Assembly: GCA_949825025.1 (NCBI GenBank)
Contig: OX463780.1
Span: 34,948,979 to 35,012,978 of the forward strand
Direction: 5' to 3'
Source of the DNA: Siphlonurus alternatus
Lineage: Eukaryota > Arthropoda > Insecta > Ephemeroptera > Siphlonuridae
Length of the DNA stretch: 64,000 nt
Positions 25,693 to 39,100 of this stretch are shown here, one piece after another; position 1 is the stretch's first letter, and each line of letters opens with the position of its first letter. The notes beneath the pieces are model-generated. The model was not told the DNA's origin and did no database searches. It saw nothing but the letters and a program-made list of their open reading frames with translations. Position numbers and translations under genes: made by a program.

Positions 25693-26467
25693 TGCTAGGA
25701 GAGTCGAAATTAAAACTGTATTTATTTTTCAATCATTCCACTAATGGTTTTAGCAGCAGCAAATAGGGGGTTGAAAAGACATTTAAAAATTATGATTCAA
25801 GGGTCTTAATAAAGTTAAATATGAATCCTACGGCATCCTACTATCTTCGTAGATAAGAAAAGAGACTCAGTTTTAGGTTTAATATAATAATTCAATAGAT
25901 ATTCAGCAGATACGGAAGGAGTCCAGTATGATAAATTTACACATTTTCATGGGCCGTCATGGGCTGATTGCTGCTAACGGCGCCAATCATTTAAAAAGCG
26001 AGTGTGGTGGAAGGACTTGATATTGCATCTTCTCTTCAATAAAATGAAACTATTTGAGAAACAATTTCTATTATTTAAATATGATGAAAGGTATGTTTGT
26101 AATATTGCTTATCTCCCAGTGTGTTTTTACAGTACGCGTACATGGAATAATGTGCATTTTTTAAGTTTTAAAACTCATCCACTTCGATCAGGCTAGGCAT
26201 TTGAAATTTTGAATTTTGGCTAGATTGTTTTTGATTGGCTACCTTTTATGCAGGTGAGTACAGGTATGCATATCTATAGTGAACCGAACCTGACATTTCG
26301 ATGACGTCAAAGGCGGTAGGCGATGGCTTCCAGGTGAAATGCATCTTTTAAAACTGCATTTATACAAAGTTACAGTGCTCAAAAAAATCGCATAAAATTC
26401 ACACCTGCATTTCAGCACCTCCTCTTTCGTTTCCGCCACTTAAAATCGGCCGTGCAGCCAACCCATT

Positions 26468-27165
26468 GTTGTATTAATGACAATAAATTTTCTGTAATTC
26501 AATTTTTAATCCAATAGAAAAATCTTAAAAATAGAGCAGAGTGAGAGGAAAAAATCGATTTACAATAATGTTATTAATTATTACTATCGACGACTTCATA
26601 CAACACAACGCTATTACGCCAGATTTTTAAGTATATACCAGCTGAGGGGAGTTGAAATACCACAAGATTTTTCTTACCTTGCGCCAAAGTTACGCAAGGA
26701 ATTAACATGTTGCTCGTGTGCAACTTAACGCAAATTCTATATAAGTGGCAGTATTTGAACACCCCCCTGCAGTGTTGGTAATCACGTTGAACCTATACAT
26801 AACATTCTCTCCTGTTAATATACAATCTATGAATTTGCAGATACGCCTGCAGTTGACATAAAAATCAATTATTTATTTAATTACGTCACGAAGTTTGCGT
26901 ATATATTGGAAGGCAATAATGGCAGCTGTTGCTTTGAGACAATATGAAGCTAAGCGCTTTGGCGCTTAATATGACATGCATGTACCACATTATATATTTT
27001 ATACTGTACCTACACCAGCCTAACCTTCAGTGTTTACATGCCTCTACATGCATGGTTGGTTAAGTGAATGTGAATTTAAAACATAAATTAAGACCTGCAT
27101 GCAATTAAAATTTACATCGCAAATTTTTAATATCAATTGACGTACAGATTGATTTTTTTTAATAC
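26468..27165. other. Intergenic, nothing recognised
   Basis: AT-rich sequence between the palindrome and the family A element. No gene, RNA or repeat is recognisable. Confidence 0.5.
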
Positions 27166-27480
27166 AATGGAGTATTGACATCAAATTTTTTTATTGCAGA
27201 AATGTATAGAGGGTGCAAAGTTATGCTACCCTGATTTTTTTCAGATTTTTTAGAGCCCGGGAACTATAAATTATTGAAAGTTCTTTTTGTGACGTCACGA
27301 GACGCCGCTCTTTAAGAAAAAGATAGGACTTGACGCCGCGTGACGTCACAAATAGGACTTTCAATAAATTTTTAAAAATACTTCCCGGGCTCTAAAAAAT
27401 CGGAAAAAAATCAGGGAAGCATAACTTTTCACCCTCTATCCATTTCTGCAGTAAAAAAAAATTGAGGACAATACTCCATT
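27166..27480. mobile_element. Family A inverted-repeat element, complete copy
   Basis: A 315-bp near-palindrome with termini AATGGAGTATTG and CAATACTCCATT. Inside are the paired blocks AGAGGGTGCAAAGTTATGCT / AGCATAACTTTTCACCCTCT, AGAGCCCGGGAACTA / CTTCCCGGGCTCT and two TGACGTCA sites (27290, 27341). No target duplication is evident and there is no coding capacity. Confidence 0.9.
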
Positions 27481-27708
27481 CATTACTTATTTCTTATTTT
27501 GATAAAATTAAAAAATTAATTAAATAAGAGTAAATGGGATGAAAAATTAACGGGATTCTGAGTTTTCTGAAAGTCTAAGCAATTTCCTCTTTCCTCTACT
27601 TCTATTTTCTTCTTTTTTTTTTTTTTCGTTCTCTTTTGAGGAGCGACGGGATGAAGATTTGAAGATTTAAAGCGTTTACTTATTATGCTCCCGATGCATT
27701 ATACTGTA

Positions 27709-28135
27709 TTAAGGGCATTGGGTGTAGCACCGGTAGTTGGCAACACTGACGTATCTTCATCATGTTAATTTTTGATCATTGCTCCTCGGAGCAATTTTTA
27801 TGCTAGAGCTAAGCTGATTGCTGTAGTATCAAGATAATTAGTATAGCCCAAGTGCACAATTTGGCTAAATAAAGCCTAATTTAAAGAAAAGTATTTTTTT
27901 TATATTTTAGAAAAATGCATGTAAATTTAAAAAATTACTGAAAAATATACTTTTCTTTAAATCAGGCTTTATTTAGCCAAATTGTGCACTTGGGCTATTA
28001 TACTAATTATCTTGATACTACAGCAATCAGCTTAGCTCTAGCATAAAAATTACTCCGAGGAGCAATGATCAAAAATTAACATAGTGAAGATACGTCAGTG
28101 TTGCCAACTACCGGTGCTACACCCAATGCCCTTAA
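27709..28135. mobile_element. TTAA-flanked MITE, second family
   Basis: A 427-bp palindrome. The termini TTAAGGGCATTGGGTGTAGC and their complement are flanked by TTAA on both sides. The arms of about 190 bp are nearly identical (GAGGAGCAATGATCAAAAAT, GCTAGAGCTAAGCTGATTGC). It shares only TTAA-GGG with family B. No coding capacity. Confidence 0.92.
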
Positions 28136-28430
28136 CTTGGAGCACAATTCCTAAAAATAGTTCGTTGTAAAGCTAACGTGAGCCTTGAGTCTTCATAAAT
28201 AGTGAACACTGCGCCAATCATTACACGAGAACTTGCATGGCATCGTCTTTTTAAATATAAGAGAAGTCCCAGAAGTGCTTGAGTACTTGAATATCTTACT
28301 AGCCTAACGTTTCAAACCATTGTCATCTAATTTATTTGGTATAGTTATTTTTTAATTTATTTTAACAATGTTTTACGGACTTACATATCAAAATCTATAT
28401 TATACACTGCACGAATATAATATATATATT

Positions 28431-28513
<83 letters not shown>

Positions 28514-29344
28514 CATGGTACTGCTGCATGGATATATTTATAAAAAGACTCATTTCACTAACTCATTTCACAATTAAAATATTTTATATATACTTATAAA
28601 AAACTTTAAAATGTACAACGTTCGATATTGGTAGTCAGAGTTACATCATATAATGTCCGTCAAATCGCCGCGAGGTGACAATGTGCTGACCGATCGCGAT
28701 TGCCGGGAGCCGACGTCGCTAGGCCCGGCAACAGCTCAACATGAAGCAGCCTTGGTTAGCGAGCACCTGGGTCACTTCACTACGGCGGCAGGCGGACATG
28801 CCCGATATCAACCGCGTCTCAGACAAACGACGACCTCGACAGCACCGGCCAGCAGCCATTTTTGTACTTTTATACCCAAACTTTTTTTTTTTTTTTATCA
28901 TCGTCATTATTTGTTTTTAAGTAAGAGTTACGTGATAAAAAAAAAACGTAAAATTAATAATAAATTATTTAATCGATAATTTTTTTATCTCTGATTCACA
29001 TGGTATAGCAAACTGTAATATTTAGTTATTTACATATATCGTAGCTATAAGATATACATATATTACGCGTATTATATTAGGAATTATATATATATTAATT
29101 TATTATATAAGTCTGTTCGTAATTCACAATTAATGCAATTGAGAATCATATTATATAATCTTCTTTAATATATTCCCTGTACATGTATGCATACATAAGG
29201 CTCATGAATCCATTGGTTATATACAACTGAAGACCATGGAGTAACGTGCCATGGAGTACGCCAAGATCTCATCTTTCAGTATTTCTTTGTCGCTTATTAT
29301 GACAACCATACATTCATTTAAAAATATGTGGCGTAGCCTTCAAT
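28136..29344. other. Intergenic with a microsatellite and one GC-rich island
   Basis: Holds the TA run at 28434-28511 and a GC-rich island (about 28650-28860) that is open in two frames without domain similarity. Nothing else recognised. Confidence 0.5.
28434..28511. repeat. (TA)n microsatellite
   Basis: About 78 bp of TA. It produces a Tyr-Ile open frame that is not a gene. Confidence 0.97.
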
Positions 29345-29346
29345 TA

Positions 29347-31277
29347 CACGGACAAAAATTTTCACACAGAGATAGTAGAATTTTACCGACTTTAGTTAGC
29401 TCAAAACCCACGAACCTCGCAAGTCGGTAAAAACTCCCAATCCAACATTGTAATACAAATCACACAAACGGGTCGGTAAAAATTACAAACTTAATGTGTT
29501 GAACCAAAAACTACACATAAGTCGGTAAAATACTAACAATCTCGACTAGTAAAACTATTCCACTCTGATATGTAATATTTTTGCCGACTTGATTTTGTTA
29601 TTTTTATTTTTACCGACCTAATGTACCAACTTTTACTGTCTTGTATCTTTAAAAATTTACTCCTTCAGATGGGTTGATTTTTGCCTACTTAATTTATTTG
29701 TAGCTATAACTATTTTATGCTATTTTACGTACTCTGAAACATAATAAATATGAATGCTATGACATTATACACTAGCTGTAATATTTATGGAAAATCATAT
29801 GAAAATATCATTAATATTACACATATTACAATGCATTATATACTAATAAAAATTACGATAATCATACAACTCATACTCTACCATGCACTCTCGATCTACA
29901 TAAGACATTTAATTGAAATAAACTTTAGCACATTATCATGGAATATAATAAATAAAAAAGGAAAAGCATATTTGTTTCATATTATAAATGTAATATTTTT
30001 TTATTTATTTGCGACACTATACAAATTAGGGAAGTTATTTTCAAGAGCGAAAAAATCAGGTAAAAAGAGTTAACTGACATAAAAAAAAGCAGTTAATAAT
30101 TAATATATTTGAAAAAAAGTCACATTTTAGGTCTTCAAAATCGCTTTCAAGTTAAACACCGAGAATGATTGTCACCTTGATACACTACACAGACCGTAGA
30201 TAGTCCAATCTTTTAGGTGAAGAGGCCTGCTGTTCGTTGATGCAAGGGTTTGAGGAATAACTTCTCCAAACGTGGTGTGATTATGCAGAGTTGCATCGCA
30301 GATGCATCATGAGTCGCCCACTGCACCCAAACACCGTCGGTAGACGCATCATTGCTGCAAATATTTTTTATTAGATATAAAATATTTATAAGGCACATCA
30401 ATGCTGTATGAGAAAATACAATATCTAACAATTCTGCAGCGAAAAATAACAAAGACATTTACATTAAACCCCTTTTAATACGTGCCTGCATCTTATAATT
30501 ACAATATTATTATACTATACGGAGTATACGGCAAAAATAGTACGAAATGAATCGGCAAATTCATATTACATGATGCAGCGCATGCATGAGATTTTAGAAA
30601 AGGTACATGCATATAATATAGTGATCGAAGACAAAGACACTTTGCACTAATAGAGGATATAATAAATATATAAGATAATAAATAAATGCTAAAAATGCGT
30701 CAGTAAGTATAAATCGAGAGATCGGGGACATGGCATACATACAATAATACGAATTTCTGAAAATAATTTTATTCTCACCTTAATTCGATCTTCATGGAGT
30801 TCACCGTGAGGAAAAATCTTGGATGTACGTACTTGTAGTGAAGAATTAATTAAATTAAACGTATTAAACACGCACAGCAGTTCAACTTTCAGCACAAATT
30901 TATAATATCAACCAGCTCTCTCAAGGACGCATGAAAAATGAGAGGAAGTTTGCCCAAATCTAACGGACATTTTTGAATAAAGCAACCAAGTTGGTGATTT
31001 TTTACAACGTTATGGGCTATGTTTACAAAGTTTTGAGCAGCTAAAATGGAACATGCTAAAATCGCAGATTTAGGTTGGTAAAAAATGGCTTTGCAAAGCA
31101 CAGATGTGAAGTTTTTACTAACACTTTTTAAAAACTATTTTACAATCCTTAGACTTCAGTTTTTACAGAGCACACTGTAATTTTTACAGAGAACACTGTA
31201 ATGATGTCGGTAAAATATACAAACATACTGTAAATGGCATTTTTACCGACCTTTCTTATCAAAAATTTTTGTCCGTG
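29347..31277. mobile_element. TA-flanked DNA transposon-like element with GTCGGTAAA arrays
   Basis: The termini CACGGACAAAAATTTT are an exact inverted repeat flanked by TA (29345-29346 and 31278-31279), which fits a Tc1/mariner/pogo-type duplication. Eight or so copies of GTCGGTAAA or its complement lie in the first about 300 bp and the last about 70 bp, like subterminal transposase sites. The 1.9-kb interior has only short AT-rich frames and no recognisable transposase, so it is probably non-autonomous. Confidence 0.75.
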
Positions 31278-31279
31278 TA

Positions 31280-33398
31280 TAACTTATCATCCTGCAATAT
31301 ATGCTTGCTCTTGCCAGTTTAATTTCTTTCGTACATATATTATATAATTATAACATTATACATTTAATATAATTATTTTTTAAAAAGAAATTTTAAATTT
31401 AAAAAAATATATATATATTTATATATTATTTATTATTCTATTTTGCACGTTGAACTTTCGGTAAAAACTTGGCAGTAGACATGTTCATGTGGAATAAGTA
31501 GTGCTGTTACATAATACGTAGAGTAGCAAGCAACTGTACTCGTGTACAGCAGGGTACTTAGCAGCAGGGCCGTGCTCAACCACTATGAGAGAGAGAGCGC
31601 GAGAGTGTTACATGAGGCAGACGGCTCTCGTGTCGGATCAATGTTTGGCCTTCTTCTCCCTCCTCCTCTTTCTCGTCACACGCTGAGCACCGAGTGAGCA
31701 CCACCAAGGAGGTACCGAACCACGCAGCCAGAGAAAATATCTACTCTCCTCTGTCTTCTATGCCTATCTGTCTGCCCCTGTAAGAACCAACTTATCCACC
31801 ATCGATCCGAGTCTTGAACTCCAATCTAAACCCCATCGAGAAATAATTTAAAATCGAGTATTTTATATACATGCATGCATACTTAATTACCAAGAAAGTT
31901 CGGTGTCACGTGTGTGTGTGTTTTCCTTAACCTTATACATTGTATTGAAATATACAGTAGTATATGTCAAGACTTAATTGCATGTAGAAAATGGAAAAGA
32001 TTTTTTCATCGCCTGTAAATTTAAGCTCTTTTATTTGTAGGTTATATTTCCCTTACATATATATTTGGGGGGGGGGCACATAGAAAGAAAGGCTTCAATA
32101 ATACAATAGAGTTGAGTTTCCGTGCATGCATGTTATTCATTTCCTTCTACCTTCTATTAATAAAATTGTCGTTAACTGTTGTTTTACTCTATACGATGGC
32201 ACACTAATATATTTTTATTATTATTTAATAATAATAAAAATAAATTAAATAATTTCATGTTTATCCACTGTAGTTTAATAAACATTGTTTACATATCAAA
32301 AGCCTACCAAAATTTCACTAAAATCTTATATATGATTCCTCTAAAAAAGCATGCAAATTCAGTCGGTGATAGGGCGTAATTAAAGACAGAGTAATTACGT
32401 TTGGCAATGTGTGTGTGTGACAGACAATCGATGAAGGTGAGCCTAAGCCGGCCAGTGACGTATACGGGACGAGCCAACCCGAGGGCGTGGGCTGGCAAGT
32501 CTCGTCACTATATCCAACTTCTCACGCAGCGCACCAAACTTGGACGGTGAAATATCCTTAAAATTGGATGTAGCAACACATTAAAGAACTATATATTAGA
32601 CTATACATTATGTTGGTGGTAAAAATTAACAATGGAGATATTTTATGTAAAAGTATTATTGTATTATAACGACAATGTTCTGTTTTTGGAGTATATAGAA
32701 ACTTTTACATGTCTGAGCTACATCGAAAGATATATTTTCAAAAAGAAAAAACAGATATATTATAATTATGAGACCGCGAGATTCAAAACAATATAAATTA
32801 AAATTTTTAAGTTCAACGTTTACAAACAAGGGGGAAAACAACATTTTATCTCGGAAAGTTATATAAAATTGTCTTGTTTTGCATCATCAGACGGGTTTCA
32901 TATAATATACCGCAATGTAATATTTTTGAAGTTACCTAAGAACTCTTTACTTCATATAGAATGATCAGACCAGTAGTTTAATCTGAGAAAATATTTCCAA
33001 TATAGCCGCAAGACAAGATTGTTTTAAGTTGGCTGTATCTTACACATGCACAAAACACGCGCAGGGGACTCATTTATTTGTATTATTTAATACATATTAT
33101 ATAATAATTATATATAAATATATGCACCCAAACTTTAAATGTGCATTAACTTCTTATTTGTCATCATTATTTTATTCATAAATAAATTTTCAATCAAATT
33201 ATATATTATATATTTTTAATGTGAAAGAAATGAAACTTAGAAGTTAGAACAAAATTAGGAATTTAATCTGTAACTTCCTTACAGCTGAATTCTATATTTT
33301 AGGATCAAATAATTTTTATCTTCTTTTAAAAATATAATTTTTAAGTATATAAGGGTAACTTAAATCATATATAATATGAGTATATATGTATTTATTAC
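31280..33398. other. Intergenic with two GC-rich islands
   Basis: GC-rich islands at about 31500-31860 (with GA and CT runs) and 32400-32540. G9 at about 32067-32075. No gene supported. Confidence 0.5.
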
Positions 33399-34890
33399 GA
33401 TATATGGGTGGAATTCAGGGAGGACTTATCCGCGACTTTAGCCAGCGGATAACTTATCCGCGTTCTGGTCTGGCTAACCTAGGAACTTAGGCTCGCGGAC
33501 AAGTTAGTCCTGGACAAGTACTTGTGGATAAGTCGGTCTGGACGAGTTATTTAACCAAACCTGTTGGACAAATTCTCGCGGACAACTAACCGCGCGGCAA
33601 AGTCTCGCGGACAAGCGGACAAGTTTCTCACCTGGATATCTTTTTTTAATTAGGACGCCATTTTGGATTACGTGTTAAATATGGAGGAAATTGGACCTCA
33701 TATATGATGATTTATTGATAAATGTTTAAATATTTTTGTTCGAAATTAATTTAATATCATTTTATGCATGCAGTGTTACGAAGACAAGGGTTTGATTTAA
33801 AACAATTTAGCGCCATTTTTCAATTGTTACCGCCCCTTTTGCACGTCATCAAACAAGCTCTGAGAGGGAGCACACGTTTCTGTGCCACATTTTTAAAGTA
33901 ATTAGAACATAAATACACAATATTTGTGTTAAATAATTGCACAGGACCAGCCCAAGAATACACTCTATGACATTTCATAAAGGTAGGTGAAATATCTAAC
34001 GTTAAATTGCTTAATATGACGAGTTATGAATGATACCATTCATCTGTCATTTTCTGAGACTTCATCTGCGAATTTTTTATACTTTTACACATTTCAACAC
34101 GAACAGTTATTAAAAATCAAGCTCTTTTTAAGTTAATAATTAGCTTGGTAGCATTTCATTAAGGAGTATGAACTCCTGTATGATAAAAATAAGTAAATAA
34201 GGCAAGCAGATGATGAACTAAAATCAAGAAGGAGGTTGAAATCAAGCCCTCAAATGTCGTCAAAATAAGCAAGTCTCTAATGGATATTTCACGTACCGTC
34301 ATTAATCGTAAAAAATAGAGTATTATTATGTGATGATAAAAACCCATTTATTTAATCCAAATATTGGGTATAAGGTATAAATTTATTGAAAAAAACGTGG
34401 GTTATTCAGCGACGAGGCTAGATGAATTTATTATTATGTCACCAGCGCCTCGCACAGAACGGGAAATTCAAGAAATATAACAAAAAATGTTAAAAAGCGC
34501 CAAAAATTTTAAACCATGTCACCCCAATAATAATAAGATTGAAATGACATTAATTTTAAACACAATATTTACGTAATATAATATAAAATCGTGATATATG
34601 GCGGTCCAATTACCATCTTATTTAACACGTAATCCAAGATGGCGGCGTAATTAAAAACCTTATCCAGGTGGGTGATTTGTCCACGAGACTTAGCCGCGCG
34701 GTTAGTTGTCCGCGGGACTTTGGCCAACAGGCTTGGCCAAATGACTTGTCCAGACCGACTTATCCAAACCCTTGTCCAGCCTTATACTTGTCCACGCGGC
34801 TAAGTATTTAGGTTAGCCAGACCAGAACGCGGACAAGTTATCCGCTGGCTAAAGTCGCGGATAAGTCCTCCCTGAATTCCACCCATATAT
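33399..34890. mobile_element. Foldback element with GGACAAGT-rich arms
   Basis: The ends GGGTGGAATTCAGGGAGGAC and their complement begin inverted arms of about 300 bp (33399-33706 and 34592-34890). The arms are rich in imperfect GCGGACAAGTT units and contain CGCGACTTTAGCCAGCGGAT. ATATAT borders GGGTGG and CCACCC on both sides, a possible 6-bp target duplication. The interior of about 885 bp shows no coding capacity. Confidence 0.85.
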
Positions 34891-36164
34891 CAGGGGCGAT
34901 CGGTCCATAGATGCGAAGAATGCACTGCATGACCAACACAGATGGGAATGATGGGATTTTTTTTTATTGTCTTTTGGTGCTCCAAGCATATAATTTTCAT
35001 TAGTTTGAATTTATAATTTTGAATAAAATCCCGCTGATCTTATTCTCGCTTGTCTTCGTATTTTTTCGCGATTTAAGACTGCGGCCCGAGTGATCGCAGT
35101 CATCACTACGTCACTAGAACCGGATCTAGCCAATAGAAAAGGCGCAAAATGAGATGGTGGGTGGGGTGGGCTATGGTAAAAATAATAGCTGGTGAAGCGC
35201 TGTATTCAGAGCCTCCTCAACCAATCAAAATCAGATGACGAGAAACTTTGATATTCATATTCGAAAATAATTAATATTTTAATAAATAAATAAGTATGTT
35301 ACTCTTTTAAAATAAAAATATCAATTATGAAATTACCACATTTATTCTAATTTTTAAATTACCTAGTCTGTAGTCTTATAGTCTCTAGTCTGATTTTTTT
35401 GATAGAAAAAATATTCTTTGCAAGCTAGCGCCATATATATGCTGTGTTGCAAAAACGAACTACTTAGTAGTTAGTAAAGTTCGCAAGCTAGTACGGAAGC
35501 GCACACGTCTGGTTCTGTTCAGTGATGCCTGCGATGTATTTTGCTTGTGTTATGCGTGTCTAGTGTATAATTTAGGGAGTTTCTTTAAACTGTGTGAAAT
35601 ATACCTAATATAATAAGTTGACAAATTTATTGATAGTTTACCAAAAAGAGCGTCGTCTATATATGAAATTTTATATTTAGTAAGTTTGTTTTACATTGAC
35701 ATATGGTAGAATAAAAATTATACTTATTATAATTTAGGAGCAACGGAAAATAAGAAATAAGACTTTATAATTTGCACCGTTGATTAAAAAGAATGAAAAA
35801 TATATACATTTAAAAACATTGAAATTAGTAAATTAACTTTTTTTTTTAGAATACGGCAAAAATATTAAAGAAACAAAAACATCATCGATGGTAGCTTCGG
35901 TTATAAAAAAAAATCAAAGTTTTCATTGATTTTTAATAAAATAATACTGGATTGATAATTTTAGGAATCATATAAAACTTTGAAGCATGTTTCTGGAGTG
36001 TTAATATTGAACTTCAAAATTTATCTGCCACGCCCCTTTTTTAGAAAAAATCGCGCCTGCGGCGGGCTGTACGGGGGGCACGGCCCCCTGGAACCCCCTT
36101 TGGCATTTTATTCTCGTCGTTTTCAATGCGCATGACTATGTAGTAAGGTCACCGATCGCCACTG
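34891..36164. mobile_element. hAT-like non-autonomous element, 8-bp target duplication
   Basis: The termini CAGGGGCGATCGGT and, inverted, CAGTGGCGATCGGT are flanked exactly by CCATATAT at 34883-34890 and 36165-36172. An 8-bp duplication with CAG...CTG ends is the hAT signature. Near the right end is a GC-rich block (36047-36100) with TCGCGCCTGCGGCGGGCT and a G-run/C-run hairpin, also present in the element at 54725. No transposase frame is visible in 1274 bp. Confidence 0.88.
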
Positions 36165-36172
36165 CCATATAT

Positions 36173-39100
36173 GGACAATATGGCTGATGGTGGGCATGCG
36201 AACTGACGTCAAGCATGCGTGCCAATGTGAAAGTATGCAAGAGAGATAAGATAATAGCAGCAGACCCCCATCAGGAAAACGAGCGGTGATAAAAGTCTAA
36301 TAACGACAAAACAGTTAGAACGAACTGCACCTCTCAGCTCTTTAAATGAGAAACAATAAAACCAGAAACAGTGTTTTCAGTGTTTTGGTTTGGTTTGGAT
36401 GGTCGGGTTTTGGTTCGAATATTATACATTCATCGGTGCTGATTTCATATCAATACAATTAATATTCTACATCATCAATGTAACATAATTGAAAATTTGA
36501 AATCATTCATACCTCATATTTTTTTACAGTTTCACTAATAAATAATAAAGCATGAACATGATGTATTTGTATACTATTCCAGTCATCATTTATAGATTTA
36601 ATTTTTTATTTTCCATTCAAATTTTCTTTAAAAAATATATATTTATTAAACTGTGTAAATATGTTTTACAATAAATAGTTCTAAGTAAGTGTAAATTTAC
36701 TAAATTCAATACACAAATATATAATTAATTACAAATAAAGAACAAGATAACAATAAATGCATCACAGTTTGCATGCAGGCAGCAGGCCATGCAACGTTGC
36801 TGATGTATTCGCCGCTCATATATCATTATTTATAACGAGGATGCAGATCGGGGAAAGTTTCCCCCTTTGAGGGGGAAAGGGCTTATCTACAGTAAATAAA
36901 TTCTTATGGTACACTACTTTAGTTATCCTACAATATCAAGAATTCAATTGCTACGGGTTTATTTTTAGATTGGACATGGACAGATTACTTAAAAAGATAC
37001 TTTAATAAGTATATACACCTAAGTACAGGAGTATTCAATTATTATATCCGTAGTGTACTATAGACAGGGTCAACGTTATGCGGGAGTTTTGATGCATGCA
37101 CAGCTGCTGCACTCGTCTGCACCAATCAATGCGGTGCCTGTGTTGCTTCTGCGACACAATCGAGGAGACAGGCGCCAGGGAGCGACTGACCTCATCATGT
37201 ATACTTGAGCACGAGAGCAGGAGACCTCTCCAGTTGGACTTGCAATGAGATTGTGCACGTATTTACATGGCAACAAGCAGCATCGGCAAAGCAAGTAAAG
37301 AAGACATTGAATATATTTTAATTTCATTATTTACTGCATGGCATGTAGTTGCATAAACATGTACATGAGAATTTTATAGTCAAATCGTCAAATGTATAGA
37401 AATAAATAGTATATTATACCGTCTACATTTATATTTTTTAATTATAAAATAGTGCTATACTTGTGCTTAAAAAGTGGAATGTGTATATACAGCTAAGCCA
37501 ATAGGGGAGGAATGAGCAGATTTCAGTCCATTTACGAGATATCATACGAGACATCAATAAGTATAATAATATATTTTACCTCCAGGCAATAAATGCGTGG
37601 ATCTATTATATTGTAAGCATTAAAATTTAAAGTCATCGCTTGGGCCAGGGTGGTGATGACGTGTCAACGGGATTTGTGGATAATGATCACTCACCTCCTC
37701 CCCCTGCTACGGCGGCCGAAGTGCCGCGGCGCGCGTCAGTCATGCCCCCAGGGCTGGGGGTTGGTGCTGCTCGCGGGGGCGGCGGAGGCGGGCGCGGGCT
37801 GCAGGCTCGGCGTTGCGCGCGAGCGGCATTAGAGGAGCGTCGACCTGAATCAACAACAATATGTCATGATAGACGGATTGGTTCCCATTGTAACTTTAAA
37901 ACAAAAAGTAATATCAGTTTCAAGTACCGGTATACCATGCAAAGTTTGTGAGTTATGAGTATTATCAGAGCAAAGTATATACAAGCCAAGTTACTTTTAA
38001 AATAAATTTGCAGTGTTTTAGTTTAAAAGGGACGACACATCTCAATGCTAGAAAACAGACTCAAAACCACCAAATGCATTAATAAAATTATAATTCGACG
38101 CCCCACCGTTTTCATCTCTTAAATTGAGTGAGTTAAAAAATAATATTTTTTTGTTTTTCAACAATATACACTATTCGCTATTATACTGTTTACTACCAAG
38201 GTTACCTATACCGACATTACAACATCAAGGGCCTCAAGTGATGAACGTTGAGGGTTAAAAATTATATAGACCAAAAGACTCAAAAGCAAGATTTCTGGTG
38301 TGTATACGAGTAGAATCTTGCTCAAAAGTGTTGAGGCAATAAAACATGCAGGTGTACAGATGACATCCTGATTTTTATGATAACAGATGTCTGCCGTGAA
38401 AAAAAAATGATAAGAATTATTTCATTAATTAACAATTGTCTCCACTTATTAAGCCGATACATAATTTTATTGTATTCAAATAATATACCTATTTTTGAGA
38501 TATATAATTATCGAGAAAGATCGAATCAATAATAATAAAACAAAAATAGTCCTATATATTATAAATAATATAATTATAACTCAATTAAAACAAGAAATTC
38601 TACTTTTTAAAATCCACTATCAAGTAAACTTTTTAACACAATAGCGCATACATTCCTGGTGTAATGCTAAAAAAAGACTAGAAAGTCTGTACTCGATTTT
38701 GCCAGTCCGAGTTCGCCCTGCACTGCCACCACGCGGCAAAGTGAGGACATATTGTACGCTTCTCCCACACGGCGCGGGGTTTTCATCACGGGGTTAGCAG
38801 CATCACACGGTGGAGATAAGTTTGTCTCGGTCGCAGCTAGCGTGCATGATGGTGCTCACACTGATCAATACCTCGTTCTCCGAGGGGTTGGTGAACACCC
38901 ACCAGCCAGCCTGACAACCGACCCCCTGCCCTCCGTCCTGTGTTATTCCGAAGCTACCCAGCCGAAATAACAAAGGGGAGGAAACATACGCGGGGATATA
39001 AACTTAACGTAATATAGAAAAGCTAATTTTTTTTCTCTATCAATGCCGCTAAAAATGATAGCATTTATACACTTGGAACGATTTTTTTCAATTAACAATG

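Larger units (their letters stand above)
24494..26467. mobile_element. Palindromic foldback element of about 2 kb
   Basis: Arms 24494-25407 and 25558-26467 are inverted copies of each other, nearly identical over some 910 bp, around a loop of about 150 bp. The outer ends read AATGGGTTGGCTGCACGGCC. The 9-mers outside TGGGTT (TTGCTATAA and TTGTTGTAT) match at 6 of 9, so a decayed Mutator-type 9-bp duplication is possible but unproven. Each arm holds one TGACGTCA and one tRNA-like sequence. Paired open frames of 62-66 codons occur in both arms only because the arms are copies; none resembles a known domain. Confidence 0.88.

Noticed and set aside
24522..26439. Conserved frames duplicated on opposite strands (24522-24722 with 26239-26439; 24771-24962 with 26002-26196)
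   Set aside because: They are the same sequence in the two arms of the palindrome. Conservation reflects arm identity, not coding selection, and no domain is recognisable.
28368..28577. Tyr-Ile repeat frame (also at 40463-40771 and 61714-62121)
   Set aside because: Translation of TA and TAAA microsatellites.
30213..31101. Possible spliced minus-strand gene inside the TA-flanked element (donor AAG|GTGAGA at 30778, acceptor TTTGCAG before 30354)
   Set aside because: The open segments look protein-like, but joining this donor and acceptor gives an immediate stop because the phases disagree. No domain is recognisable.
37640..37951. Gly/Pro/Arg-rich frame of 103 codons
   Set aside because: It lies in a CpG-rich island; the composition alone gives Gly, Pro, Ala and Arg, and a second frame is open in the same place.
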